A DNA stretch of 64,000 nt from Cyclospora cayetanensis (GCF_002999335.1 NW_020312766.1:62001-126000); one strand, 5' to 3'. Counted from the first letter of the stretch, positions 22,501 through 34,982 are shown. Notes: generated by a model not told the origin, from the letters alone. A program made the numbers and translations.

Positions 22501-23003
22501 ACGGCTGCTCGCAATCGTGGGGGTGCTGTGTGGCTATATTCGAGTGCTGTTTGGAAGCTGCTTTGGGGGGTTGTGAAGGCGCCTGAGTTTGCCTTTGGCT
22601 GTGGATCCACGAGGTGGATGGTGGATGTCTTGTACGGCTTTTCGTGCAGTTGTTTCGCGTCCTGAAAAGGTCTCTGCCGCAGACATCGCGGCGATCTGCC
22701 AGGAAGCGGGCATGCAGGCTGTTCGAAAGAATAGGTGCTTCAGCTGAGTCTGCCCTGGATGCTGCTGCGGCGACTGCGTTTATTCCCCGGGTTGTTGTCA
22801 TGCGTGACCATGCTGTTGCTGGGGCAGTGAGGCTTTGGCTGCTGTTCCTGTCGCCATGGCAGTCAGGAGTGGGAGACTTACGCACTTGAATGTGGGGGTG
22901 GTTGCTGCTCTTCAGATACGTGGTGCTGACCAAGGATTTTGAAAAGGGTTGGAAGGTACATGTTCGCAAACACGAGAGAGACTTTGAATTTTACTCCGTC
23001 TAG
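19519..23003 (+). CDS. RPT3: 26S proteasome regulatory particle ATPase RPT3 (PSMC4/S6B; 10 exons, 413 residues)
   Basis: AAA ATPase of the 19S base that unfolds ubiquitinated substrates and helps open the 20S gate. Exons: 19519-19671, 20070-20260, 20556-20688, 20914-21049, 21323-21450, 21602-21660, 21836-21935, 22305-22473, 22650-22734, 22916-23003. They sum to 1242 nt with all phases matching. Domains in order: N-terminal coiled coil ([16 protein letters not shown]), OB region ([20 protein letters not shown], diagnostic for RPT3), Walker A GPPGTGKT (split by intron 4), Walker [21 protein letters not shown], sensor-1 [20 protein letters not shown] with the Arg fingers, and the C-terminal helical domain. 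Length fits the family (about 418). Odd points: the exon 7 donor appears to be GC (AAG|GCGAGC), and the protein ends FEFYSV instead of the usual FYK. Confidence 0.96.
19797..19822. repeat. (TC)n tract in RPT3 intron 1
   Basis: Uninterrupted TC dinucleotide tract inside the first RPT3 intron (19672-20069), too far from the acceptor to be its polypyrimidine tract. Confidence 0.85.
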
Positions 23004-26000
23004 TTGTCGTATTGCAGCTGGGGCAGACGCGTTCGGTGCCGCAGTTTGTGTCTTCTGGAGGCTATAAACAGCAAGAGCTGTTGAGCGCTTGCTGGCTGCC
23101 TGGCTGTTGCGCTTGCACGCTGCATGGCTGGTGGGACCTCTCAGAGGCCACGTCGTGGTAACTCCTACTATCTATCGTGCGAGAGGCCTCACAGATGGCA
23201 AAGAAGATGCTCACGCCGCAGTGCTTTTCCATGCGCCACGGCGAAGCGGTTGCGCCCTGTCGCGTCTGCTGCTGCTAAAATATATGTCTCGAACGGCGAA
23301 CGGAAAGAGACAGCCTTCTTAGTAAAAGGGACGCGCCAAGGGGGATTTAAGGCTTTTCAATTTGAATCTACTTGGTGGTTACCAGCCCTTCGTATTTTGC
23401 GGAGAAATAGGCACTGCTAGCTATCGCAGGACGAGCCTTTGTCAACCGCCCTCTATGTCCCACGCACTTAACGTGTTTTATTACTGCCTCTAGATGTCGC
23501 CCTCTAGTTTCATCGTGTGCTGCTCTTAGCATTCCTCTGTCTGCGTTATCCTGCCACGCAATTTTCTGTCGTGTTCTTCTCAAGGAGTCTATAAATTGTC
23601 AGGACTCCCCCTGCCCCGCTATGCCTCGGCCTATTTCGCTGCGTCTGCCGATATCCTTCGTTGGTGCTCCTTTTTGTTCCCTCCCATGTTGACACATGAT
23701 GCTCTTATGGGCCAATTATTAGCTCGCTGGTAATAAAATGGGGTCGGAAAGTCGTTTTACGGAGTAAACAGCGCATATGCCAAGCTTCCAACCTGCAGAC
23801 CGAGCAGAAGTCCGAGGGGAGGCTGGGCTTGTTGCGAACGCGTGTTCTTTGCAACATTCCTCTGCAGCCTTCCATATGGAGGCAAGTACCTTGCGGGGGG
23901 CGAAAATCCTGCTTGCTATGATGCGTTCATACTCCACATTCGCACACCGTCCAAACAGGAAACTGGTATGCATTCAGTCGAACCATCTGACTGCGTACAA
24001 ACAGTCCATATTTGACAAGACTTTTGCGGCGGGAATCAGAGCACTCTTGTACACTCGAAGTCGCAAGCCCTTGTATGAACGCGAGCAGGCTCCGAGTCAA
24101 ACAGCGAATGAAACGTATAACCTATCTGCTTCAAAAGGGGGGACCGCGAACAAGAGCTCTCAGTATCTTCTAAAATTCTTCCTGAGAGGAAGAGGAGCGA
24201 AAGGGCAGGCTATATGTGTGACAGACACCAGAGGATGGAAGTCTATGCTCGAGTCGCCTGTCACGTGTTGGAGCTTCTTGCTGCGCTTAATGATAGGAGG
24301 AGGCCCAGCCCATGGGGTCTACAATGGCAGCGCTTTTCTCTTCAATGCAGAAGTAGTGTCTTGCGGTATCTTTCTCGATGATTAGCTTTCGATACGGCAA
24401 AGTGATGTGAGTGCTGTAGCAGCAACAAACCCCATATCTTCTGAGAAGGGACCATCTCCCGCATATGTTTGAGGCAAGCCCCGGAAGCACCGTACGTACA
24501 GCATAAAAAGGATGGCCTAAGCAGCAAGGTGAGACGCCCTTAAAGAGAAATGTATCTGGTGAAGAAGAAATGCGCCCCAGAACCCGTGAGAGGAACGGTC
24601 ACGGCTCTATCTGGACCTTAAGGATGACCGATACCAAAGAGGTCCAAGGCGCAGTTCATATGTGCTGTCACTCTCGTAGAATTTTAGGAAGCCATTGATG
24701 CTCCGGCGATGGTACTTGAGAACTAAATGCCACTGTAAAGAAGCATCAGCATACAGCCACAGACATACGAAAGCGAACCATTTAAAGCTTTGTGGACACA
24801 GCACAGAGGCCTCTCTTTCAAGCCGAGCAAGTGATTGTAAGTCCAAGCAGCCTAGGTGTAAGATTCTTCCCAGCTCGACGTGGGTGGGACCAGGCTCTCG
24901 AAGGGCATGGCCAGGAACTTAACGCAGAAATTTCCTGCAAAGTGAATTGTGAACGTACAGTTGATACAATCCACGCTCCGTCTAAAGGTACAGGCCATCC
25001 CCAAAACGGTAATATCTCGCTCACACATGAGTGCTTTGCACTGTGCCCTTCAGATGGAGCCGAGGTCAGAGACTGGCAACGGAGGAAAACGATACTCCAA
25101 TAAATTGAACACAGAGAGTTGCCTTCGAGTGAAATTCAGGCATGCAGTCTTCAGTAGCAACGTTTGCAATGTGGTAATGAATGAGAACGATAAGAGTGAG
25201 GAAGTATAATAGGTGGGGGAGGGAGGGGTGAACGCATCTCGTTTTGCCTGGCGAGGGACATACACTTTGAATGATCTGTTCCGCGTGATCCTAACCCCAT
25301 TTTCCTTACGGCGACATGACATTGGCCAAACGGGTAGAAAGGCAAGCCAAGATACAGGCAGCAGCTATCTTTTAACAATCCACGTAATCACATCCATACC
25401 ATCAAATCAAGATAAAGACACACACCCCGGATAAATGGAGTAAAGAGCTCCATACTTGCCAAAAATATTCGCTTCCAAATCTAGCGTCAAGCACAGTGAA
25501 TCTTTTCAAGACTCATTTGACTGTTTGCTCTCAAACGTATTTTGGCTTGTGCTACAGAAGTATTTGCACGGCCATTCAACTTCAATGAACGCAAAACTAG
25601 GGTGTACCATGAGAACTTGCACTTGCAAGGGAAGGTGTATGTAAGAGCACAGGGTGCGAGGACTCCAACTGGCGGAGAAACTGTTTCAAGGTACTTGAAG
25701 AAGGCGAAAGCAAGAAGTGTGCAACAGAGGGCCTGCATATGTGTCAACCATCGACTTACAAGTACAGCACCAACAATTTAAAGCAATAAGCAGCAATATA
25801 AACAACTGCTTAGCCTCGCAATTCAGTTTGCCCGCATTTTGGGAGATGGTTTTTCTTCAACGTAGCCTCATTCAATGCGAATACACCAGCATGTACTTCG
25901 CAGCTGTGCACGAAAGGCTTTTGCCGTTAAGGCACTGCAGCCACCCAATTGACCAAACAAACTAGTGCGCAGAACAGCCAGCAATAAATAAGACTTTAGC

Positions 26001-27114
26001 ATTTAGATGACTCTGCGTCGATTAAATCTAAAAGTGTTAGTCTAAAAACCCATCTCAACTGTTCAGAGCTTTGGAGCTCTACATGGGTTCTTTCCAGGGA
26101 GATATCTACACCCCCAAACACACGACAAACTTAATAGGGAGTTATCGATGCCATATCAAAGTGCTCTCTCTTCATGTTTCTGTCCTTATCCATCAGATTT
26201 CGGCATGAGGGGTGGGGAGCAGCTGAAACGACGTTTGCTGCCCCCCGTACCTCGTCAAGCATTCACAGCTAGCTCGATACCGAATCTACCACACGCGCCC
26301 GTAAAATTACATCTTTTTGTTCAGATTTCACAGTTATTTGCAGTAATTCAGATATATGAACAATCAAACAACATGGCGTACTCTTGCCATTGCTGGTTTA
26401 GCAGAGAGTGTTCAAATCTAGCATAGGCCCCAACAATTGAAGTCACTTGGTGCAGGATGTTGGCCTGCGAACTTGGGAAACAAATTCGCGACAGGCGCTA
26501 CCGAACACAAGTTGCAAGTAAAGCCTTCGCCCTTAGCGGTATGGACTTGTATCAAGAATAATGCAGCTGTTCGTATTTCTAAACTCCCAACACAACATTC
26601 CACAAGAATGCTGTCTGGTAGAGACCGGTAAAACTCCTGGATTTGATAAGCTCCATGACGATTAAATTCTCAATAATCCGGACGAAGTCAGCAAAGCAAA
26701 AAAATAAGCTAAACAATTTCTCCATATACGCGCAGATATTGTGGTAATCTGGCAGTAGAGTAGGCAGTGTCTGCCCGTCTTGAAACATTCCCAGCACGAC
26801 AAGTTCCTCAGGAAAAAATTATTCCCATGCAGGAAGGCTAAATAAAACTACTCCAAGATGATTATGAACACTTTGAGTGACTGCACACCTAATACGAGCC
26901 ACGCAATGCGACAGCACTAAGATCATGCCCGTGGGTGCTGGCACCACACGACCGGCTCGTCGCGCAGTCTAGAGAAGTCACTGCTGCTTAGTGCGGCTGA
27001 ATCTGCTTTACCACGCATATCCAACTAATTATCTCTCAAATTCAGCCTTCTGTACTATTTGTGTGCTATTTTCGCCCCTTTTCGTTCTCGGATCTCCTCT
27101 TTCTTCTTCCGAAA
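23004..27114. other. Gene-poor intergenic DNA
   Basis: About 4.1 kb between RPT3 and the secreted-protein gene. Composition becomes AT-richer after about 23.6 kb and triplet runs disappear. The longest open frame (23777-24385, plus) has no recognisable motif and a mixed composition, and opposing frames overlap it, so I do not call it. The last 100 bases before 27115 are pyrimidine-rich. Confidence 0.45.
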
Positions 27115-27618
27115 ATGGTGAACCCCAAGACAGTTTCGCTGATCGTGGCGATATCCTGCGTCGCAGCTCCCTCACTTCGTGCGGCTTGCATCGAACAGGA
27201 ACCATACGATCCGCTTTCTTCAAATTTTGACGGCTATGAAATGAATTATGAGGACCTGCAGTTGACAAAGGAGGATCTAGAGGACAACATGGAGGAGAGC
27301 TCCCATGGAGCAGAGCATGTGAGCGGGCGTGATCCAGTGGGGCACATGGTTAGCCCTCCCACAGATATAAAACAGTTTCCAACGGAAGACCCTAAGGAAG
27401 TTGTGAATGAGCATGAAAGCGGGAGCAGCGAGGATGTGTGGAGAGAGCAGGAGGAGCAACAGGAGAAAGAGCCGGAGGTGAAGCCTCGTGGTTTTCTTGA
27501 CAAGGTCACCGAGGGCTTCAAGAGGGGATTCGACGCTATTGGAGGCATACTTTCTGGCTTGTCACAAAAAAATCCCGATCAACACACTCAGCAGCAGTCA
27601 GGGGATGATGCACAGTGA
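27115..27618 (+). CDS. Small secreted acidic protein, function unknown (167 residues, single exon)
   Basis: ATG at 27115, TGA at 27616-27618, no intron needed. Residues 1-24 form a clear signal peptide (MVNPKTVSLIVAISCVAAPS then LRAAC), with likely cleavage near Ala22-Arg-Ala-Ala. The mature part is strongly acidic (Glu/Asp-rich, residues 30-130), with one short amphipathic segment near the end (FLDKVTEGFKRGFDAIGGIL) followed by a Gln/Ser/Asp tail. There are no further membrane segments and hardly any cysteine after the signal region. Such proteins are common among parasite secretory and granule proteins, but no family is recognised and no role is claimed. It stands alone in a gene-poor region. 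The combination of signal peptide, ATG context and compositional bias makes the frame convincing. Confidence 0.72.
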   Translation: MVNPKTVSLIVAISCVAAPSLRAACIEQEPYDPLSSNFDGYEMNYEDLQLTKEDLEDNMEESSHGAEHVSGRDPVGHMVSPPTDIKQFPTEDPKEVVNEHESGSSEDVWREQEEQQEKEPEVKPRGFLDKVTEGFKRGFDAIGGILSGLSQKNPDQHTQQQSGDDAQ

Positions 27619-29340
27619 TTGGAAGAGACGGAAGGGCTCACTGTTATCGCGACTCAATAGATGGATGAGCAATGCTTCACAGACGAGGTGTAAGATCCAA
27701 TACTATTGAGTGTTCCATAATTCCAAAGAAGCGGTGTGTTCTGCGCAGTGAGCTTTCTCGTATTTCGAGGAGCTTCTGACTTCTTTTTTCCCGTGCTTGC
27801 TGATCCATATTGGATGAGCACACCAGAAAATGCCTTTGGCTTATGTCGAATAAGGGGACCAATTTGAAAAGGAGTTTTTTGGGGAGGTAGCAGATTACCT
27901 AGGCAAAAGGTGTGTTGGACGGTCGGGTTTTCGCTATTGGCAAAACCCCAGGTTAAAAAGATGTTGTTCACCAGCAATGTGGAATGCGTTTGCCGTGTAG
28001 CAAAATTCGAGTTTCTGTGCAAGTTTCTCAAAGTGCACAGGACGCACAACCCACATTGGCCCTCTTCTTAGCATAGTTTGCTGGGAGTCCAGTTACTTGC
28101 TAGGAATCAATGATACTAGAGTACAGATTGTGGAGCAATGCCGTGCCGTGTGCTGTGGCTGCTTTTATAGGAGGCACTTTACCCAAACTCGATTCGACTG
28201 CTTTCAAGAAATCTAACAAGTGTCCTCTCATAAAAGCCTCCTCCCCTCCCTATCATCACCCCTCGAGAGGGTTACGGCATGAGGGAAGACAGGACTGTTT
28301 GGGGTGTCAAATAGATGCCTTGCGCTAAGCAGGCTGAGAGTTCGCAACCGGGGGCACACGACGACATAGCGAGGGTACTCATCGCTCCTTGTGCAATCAA
28401 GAGAATGTGCGAATAACTAGACGCATCATTCAATTTGGGCATGCTTAATTACGCAATGTAGTAGGAAGTGTGCGAGTAGTTTGGGCCCTTATAGGTTCTT
28501 GACCAGGACCTGAAGAGAGCCTAAAAACGAGGAGCACGTCAAAGCAGACTCCTAGGGGAAAGCATCCTGGGAAAATCGGCAAGCAAAACGGAGAAGCTGG
28601 CGAAGAGACGCTTGTTAGGAGGGTGGTCTTTAGAAGCAGCAAAGTAGTTCTGTGATCATGAAGCTTGCTTGCCCTGGACAGTATCTCATGGATATTCGTA
28701 GCAATTTTCTACGCAAAATCCTCAAGATGGTATGGAGACAGTAGAGTGGGACCCCTGCGCGCAATTGGAGCCCTTGAGGGACCCCCGCCAAAGGGGCCGC
28801 CGATAGTCGAGTGGGGGGCCCCTCTGCCGTGGGTCACTTAGAGGCGGGCCCTTAGTTTGGGTGCGCTATCCACCTCCCTGCTCTTTTTTCAACACCAAAT
28901 GCCTCTAAATGGCAATATATTCTGCACGAAATTGTGCATGGGACGCCTCCTTAGGGCCAGCTTGCAAGGGGCCCTTCGCTCCAGCCGGCATGAAAGGCCC
29001 TCGAAGGCAGCCCTGTAGCGCTTTCTGCCCCCCTTGCGCCAACCGAACTCCGTCTTAATTTGATAGAGCCTGCAGAAGTGTCGGCTGGGAAGGCGGTATG
29101 TGGTGTCCACTTTGGAACGCTTCGAAGGGAGCAGCTCGTGCGGAACTAGCAGACGGACGAAATATCGAGACGCCGTCTCAATAAGCGTCCTGAACTTCCT
29201 TCTGAGGGGCCCTCATCCCCCTTCGTGTGCTGAGGGCCTGTACTGCTTCCAAGGCAGCTGTGGGGCCCCTGCGCACGAAACCCCTCGAGATCCTGCACTT
29301 CCCTTCGCCTCCTCTTACCCCTCGTCTGCTGCTCAGTTCA
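27619..29340. other. Intergenic DNA with a GC-rich patch
   Basis: About 1.7 kb. The first kilobase is AT-rich with no convincing frame. Composition jumps to C/G-rich from about 28.74 kb (runs of CCCC and GGGG, 28750-28860) and stays GC-rich into the next gene. 5' UTR or a short 5' exon of the 29341 gene may lie here. The minus frame 29110-28889 is Arg-rich and unsupported. Confidence 0.45.
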
Positions 29341-32300
29341 ATGCTGCATAGGGGCCTCTCCCGGATGCCGCCGCGATGGGGCAGCAGCAGATCGAGTAGC
29401 GCTAGCGGCAGCATTCTGCGCAGAAGCATTCAGACCGCCAGCAATCGTTCCTGCTGCTGCTTCTTTGAGCTCCCGAACCCCCTGAGGCGACTCAGTCCTG
29501 GTGCACTTGAGCCATTTGGGAGAGGCCCGCCAGTTCGCTCAGCCGTCAGGGGGTTCTGCTGCTGCGCAGCAACCGCAGCAGCAACAACAGCAGAGCCTAA
29601 AGAGGCGCACGACTGGGATGCCGCAAGCGAGGATTGGACCGGCGCCTCGCGAGATGCCGTTGAGGAGGAGCGTCTGCAAGATGCTCTTGTGACTTTGTCT
29701 GAAGCTCCAAGGCCCGAACATGCAGCCCTCTGGCTTGGAGGTGGTCTAAAGAGGGCGGCAGCTGCCTCCCTTGCTGAGGAAGCCTCAGAAAATTCTGTCG
29801 TCTCCGAGCTCCTGGAGAGGGAACTGGAGGGAGACAGCTCCTTGCCAGTCCCTCTGCAGAGACGGGGCCTCAAAGCCACCCCACTGGCAGCCTACAGAGC
29901 TCCCGAAGGCCTTTTTCAAAAGCAGCAGAGACACGCTTCTTTGCTACAGCGCCTTGCACTCGCTGAAAAGATTGCAGCGGAGGCACCCCGCAGCGGCTAC
30001 GGGCGTGGAGAGGCCTTGTTGCCTAGAGACAAGCGCTTGCAATTAGTCGCTCGAGAGGCGGGACGGCAGCAAAGGGGCAGGAGGCCCTTGGTACGTAGCG
30101 CACTTGTTCGTCTTTGCTGCCCTGGCCGTTTTGTTGCGGAGGTTCTCTTCTCTGCTTCGCCTTGGACGATCGCCAGGCGTTGTCAATATGTTCTGCCTGC
30201 TGCGCCGACTGTCAATGCACGGGCAGACTGCTGCTGAACGTGATGCAGACGTGTACCTTGACGAGACTGCTGTTGCCTGTGCAGCTCTCTCTGATGCGCG
30301 GGCTATGGGGGCTGCTCTTCTTGCATGTTCTCTTTTTGTGCCGTCGCAGCGTAGGGGGCCCCTTCACGGCATGGCTGTCACGAAGATATGCGACATAGAC
30401 AGTCTAAGGGCCGCTGACTTGAACCGAGGCTTCATGCTTTTATTGGTGCAGCAACTGCCTGCTGAGGTGGTCCTGCAGCTCCTGACAAGGATCGGACTGT
30501 ACAGGGACCGCCCCTGCCAGAAAGCATACGAGGCGCTCTCTCGCGATTTTTCACAGGTGGTATCTCGTTGCCTGGAGCAGCAGCGAACCCCTGCAGCAGG
30601 TGCAGCAGCAGCTGCAGCAACGGCAGCAGCGCTGCTCACACGAAGTATACAGACACTGCCCCTTCCGTGGGCGGTCGATTACGTGCGGCGCTTTGGGGCT
30701 TTCTCGAAGGCCTTCCTCGCGCGGCACATTGAGAGAGTCACCAATCCTAGGTTCTTTGACTTCGTCCGATATCAGCAACACGGCGGTAAGGCGCTGGGTC
30801 CCTGTTTTCTAGAAAAAGGCTTGCGCTTCCACTGCTCCTGTTGCTGTGGCTGTGGCTCCTGCCGACACATCTGGGGTGTCTCCGGAAAGCTGATGGTGGA
30901 TGCAGTGGGGCCACCTAAAAGTCGCCTGATTAGGAGCAGGCTGCTATCATGTGGGGGAGGGAGGGAAGCTTATTCCTACAACTGCGCTGCTACATGGCTG
31001 CGTTGGCAAGGCGGACTGTGGCGGGGAGCGTTAACGAGCAGCGACGGCTTCGACACGGGTGTTGGGGACGACACCTGTTCGGGGGATGTGTGTATGTGTA
31101 TGTGTATGTATGTGTGTGTGTATGTATGTGTGTATGTATGCATGTGAATGTGTATGTGTATACATGTGTATGTAGGTGAATGTGTGTGTGTGTATGTATG
31201 TGTATACATGTGTATGTAGGTGAATGTGTGTGTGTATGTATGTGTATGTATGTGAATGTGTATGTGTACATGTATATGTGTGTGTACGTGTATGTCTGTG
31301 CACTTTTGTGTGTGCGTGTGTGTATATCTCAGGGTTGCGGCCCCTGCCGGCTATTGTGCGGCATCCGTATCGCCTTTCCTCTTACGTGCAGCTGTTAGGG
31401 GAGTGTTCTGTTAAGAAGTATCTCTACACACACCTCAAGAGACACGGAGTGTTGCCGCCGCAGCAGCTACTGCAGCAGCAAGAACTACACGTCAAGCAGC
31501 TGCAACAAGAGCCGCAGTTGGTACTGTCCCCCGAGCCGGCCGAGAGCGCGGGTCTGCTGCCGTCTGAATTTACAGCTGCCGAGAAGATGATCTCACAGCA
31601 GCGGAGCAGCAGCGGCATCATTGATGACAACAACAGAACAGTCCAGAGCGCCAGGAGAGGCAGAAGGCGGGAAGAGGAGGTCCCCCGTCCCCCCGTTTAC
31701 GACCTTATTCTCGCAGCCGAGCACATGGGTGTCGACTACACGGAGCTGCTTGAGAAGGGCCATAGCAGCGGCTCTACGCAACAGGAGCAGCACGAGCAGC
31801 AACTCCTGCAGGATGTGCAGCTGGAGGACGCGGAAGGGGGTGAGTGGGAAACCGAAGGGATAGTGGAGACAGATCCGTTCGCGATGCAGCGAGTGCCGGT
31901 TGTTGCTCCGCGGCAGCAGAGAACCTCTCTGGTTACTTCTGACACAGCAGCCGCAGCAAAAGCAGAATCAGACGACCCTCCGAGAGAAAGGCCGTGGTGG
32001 CGTAGCCCATGGGGCGTGCGGGGTGGTTTCTTCCGCTACAAGGGTAAGTGGCAAAGGAAGAAAGTAGCAGCGCGTTTGGTTCTCACGTGCACGTGAAGCA
32101 GCCCGTGGGAAGAGGGGGTGGGGGAGGGTAGGGAAGGCCCATAGCAGACCCTTCCTAGCGTTCTTCCTTCCATGCGTAAGTATAAAGTCGCAGACTTTTC
32201 CTTTGTCGACGCACAGACAGGTACGTTGTGAAGTGTCTCGGGCTGCTGTTGCTGCAGGAGCTGCATATGCAGTGAGCCAAGAAGAGGGGTGGAAGGCGCT

Positions 32301-32472
32301 GCCCTCCGGGCCTGAGGCATCAAGGCCATGGGGACCGAGGCGGCGGCACAGGCCTCATGCAATCTTGCGGGAGAGGCGGAGACGACGAGAAGCTGCCTCT
32401 CTGGCTCTGCGGGAGCAGCTTCTTGGACGTTTGCCAACTCAACAGGAAGAAATGCAGGCCTCTGCCAAGTAA
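29341..32472 (+). CDS. Unidentified multi-exon protein with a possible mitochondrial presequence
   Basis: Exon 1 is 29341-30090, from ATG (MLHRGLSRMPPRWGS). Its N-terminus is rich in Arg and Ser with few acids (for example SILRRSIQTASNRS), which would suit a mitochondrial presequence. Exon 2 is 30350-30785 (starts RRGPLHGMAVTKICD, ends DFVRYQQHG) and is helical, with an Ala run. Exon 3 is 31333-32043 (LRPLPAIVRHPYRLSSY at its start; PWWRSPWGVRGGFFRYKG near its end). The three junctions match in phase. The last exon is unresolved: one frame stops near 32275, another (Arg-rich, RRRHRPHAILRERRRR) stops at 32472. No family is recognised; conserved-looking aromatic and basic motifs near the end suggest a real structured protein. 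Poly-Ala and poly-Gln runs are inserted. Confidence 0.6.
31086..31326. repeat. TGTATG-type microsatellite in an intron of the 29341 gene
   Basis: About 240 bases of TGTATG/TGAATG repeats on the plus strand, ending a few bases before the acceptor (exon 3 starts 31333). All Tyr/Val/Cys and His/Thr frames in this interval are artefacts. Confidence 0.9.
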
Positions 32473-34982
32473 GTGGATCACTTTACTGTTGGCTGCTTGA
32501 GGGAGGGTTGCCGTAGGACGAACAGGCCTGGCTTGTGCGGGCGAACGGAAGGGTAAGGCGGCTTAAAGCCGCAAAGGAACAGACTTCTGGTTTGCTGGTG
32601 CCATCCACTGCGCCTTGAAAAGACTTAGTTGATAGCTCCGTGCAGTGTGATTCCTATATGCACAATAGCTTTTCCCCTCTAACGACTTGAATCCAGAGAG
32701 GAGGCGTGTTGAAGCCTCCGGTAAGTAGCGAGGCCGTGGACATAGGGCTCAGAGGCATACAAGAGCACAAGGCAGCTGGATAGAGGCCAACGCAGAGAGA
32801 GACACGCAGAGGCACAGGCAGGACGGGAATGTCATGTAGAGAGGGAGAGATATAGGAGTACAATTGTGGAAAAGTGGGCGTGCAACGCAGATGGGAAGCT
32901 AAGGCGGGGACCACAGGAGATGAGTAATGAGGGGTGAGGGAAGGGGAACAGCAAGAGGCGTGTGCATGTAGAAGCGCATACAAGCATTTAACGGCAAAAG
33001 AGACAAAAATATAAGCACGAGGTGACGCATGGAGCTACAAAGAGCTACGGCAATGGGGGTTTGGGGTCTGGTCTTAGAGGGTGGAAGGGGGCAAGGGGTA
33101 GTGCCCTAAGAGGAAAGGGTTGTGCAGCAATGCCTGGATGGAGCCTACAATCAGTGTTGGCTGCAGCCGTCTACAGCGCTTGCATGGTGAAAGGGGATAT
33201 ACGCGTCACTCTTCCTTCCACCCTGGCGACAACTGGGTACTGCGGGTGTGCCAGACATTTCAATGCTCCCTCCAAGGCCCCCCGTAGTGAAACACTTGAC
33301 TTCAGACTTGATACAAACCAAGTAAAGAGTTATAGGGTGTTTGTTCAAAAATGTTTCTTGCTTCCATGTATGCACCCCTAAGGCTTCCCACATAGAGAGG
33401 GGCAGCTCGGAAGCGCGCAGCTGCACCATCAAAGCGCGCCGAGCATTCACACCTACTTGCACACAGCATTTAATCTACACACACACACACACATATACAC
33501 ACATCTTGAATTGAACTAGCACTCATCTGCAATGAATATGACATACGAGCAGCCAAGTCATATGGTTAACTTTTACTAATTCTTAAATGAGTATACCCAG
33601 TGAAGTCAACAGTACACACGCATAGCTCAGCCGGCTACACCGGTGGATCAAGTATCGGTGAGCGAATGGTGTCTCTCGTACCCAGGAGAACAAAGAGAGC
33701 GGCACGAATATTTCCCTTCGCAGTTAGACTGGGTCTGGAGGTTGGATTGCAGTGTTCCATATAGGCACAGCGCCCATGCTGTCCATTTTCGAAGTCCCCC
33801 TGTCCCGCCTGCGTCGTGTGCTTATTTGTATTCGCTAGACGAACATGCAGCGCACATTGTGGATCAGCGGTGCTTTAATGCTTGCTGGGTGTAATGCCTC
33901 GCAAAGCATTTGAAATTGCTTCTGCAGAAGCACATGCTAGAGAACGAACAAGCCTCTGGAGGTGAGGACAACCCAGTTCAACCCTCTATGAGCGCGTTAG
34001 AGGCTAAATTGCCTACTTAAGGAAACTTTCCCAGCAATAGGCCTCCCACTAACAACGGCACTTGGCAGAGCATTGGAAACTCATCAGATGTGTAACAGAC
34101 CTTCTGCAAGCTGCACCCCTAGGGGACTAGCTGCAAATGGCTGAACATTCCAAGCGAGGCAGTAAGACCAGGAAGACAAGGCTGAAGCACTGAGTGATAA
34201 GCTACGGTCTTGAGCAATGATACTAAGGAAGAAACCAATTGTGGGCCACCTTTGCACAACTGGCGTGCAGGGAAATCGCATTCGACACTTTTATCTTCTT
34301 CTATCCACTCCTATGCATTTATTTACTAGAATCCCAAACTAGCTGTCATGCCTTGCTTCATGATGCAGCAGCGTAATCGCCTTGGAATAATCTTCGATGC
34401 TTTTTCTCGGAACCTTTGCAGGTCTCGCAGACAAGTATATGCAACCGGAACCTCGAAGGCAGGCACTCACCGATTACGCTTTATGCCCACTCTACCCAGC
34501 TTTCATAAATGGAGGCAGGCAGCGTCGATATCCGCCCGCACAGACTTCTGTGCGTCTGTGTTTGGACCAGAAGGCGTTTTTCTTAGTTCCTTCTAAAGAT
34601 GCTGCTGCCCTTCCTCTCCCACCCGCCCTCGGCTTCGTCTACAGAACACGGTAATCCGAGTTTTCGCGTTGGATGCCCACCTTTTACGGACTGGAGAACT
34701 GCTTTTCTCCCGCAGACAGAACACAGCGAATACCACTGTCCCCCCATGGGAACCCTGCATGCCGAGGCACACCGAGCCGCCGCAGCCGCATTCCCAGGCC
34801 CTGCTCCCTGACTGCTTGATTTTTTGGTTTAGCCTTCAGTTTTATTGGATTTAAGCGCCATGCGAGGCTGCTCAGAGGCTCCTTCCAGCTACTGGCTGCT
34901 GCTACGGCTGCCGCGCGGAAGACACTTGAGGAACCGTGCGGAGGCGTTGACTCGCTAGTCCTCTTTTCCCAGACCCTAGAAA
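32473..34982. other. Intergenic DNA between the unidentified gene and HBS1
   Basis: About 2.5 kb, with a short (CA)n tract at about 33478-33505. No gene is supported. The plus frame 33643-33894 has a faint resemblance to the N-terminal part of a gypsy-type reverse transcriptase but is not annotated. The segment 34600-34980, just upstream of HBS1, is pyrimidine-rich and probably contains its promoter and 5' UTR. Confidence 0.45.

Noticed and set aside
23777..24385. 202-residue plus-strand open frame
   Set aside because: No motif, unbiased composition, overlapped by comparable antisense frames; likely chance in a gene-poor region.
31086..31326. Tyr/Val/Cys- and His/Thr-rich frames on both strands
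   Set aside because: Pure translation of the TGTATG microsatellite in an intron.
33618..33690. A-box-like TAGCTCAGCCGG, considered as a tRNA gene
   Set aside because: No B box at the required distance and no cloverleaf can be folded around it.
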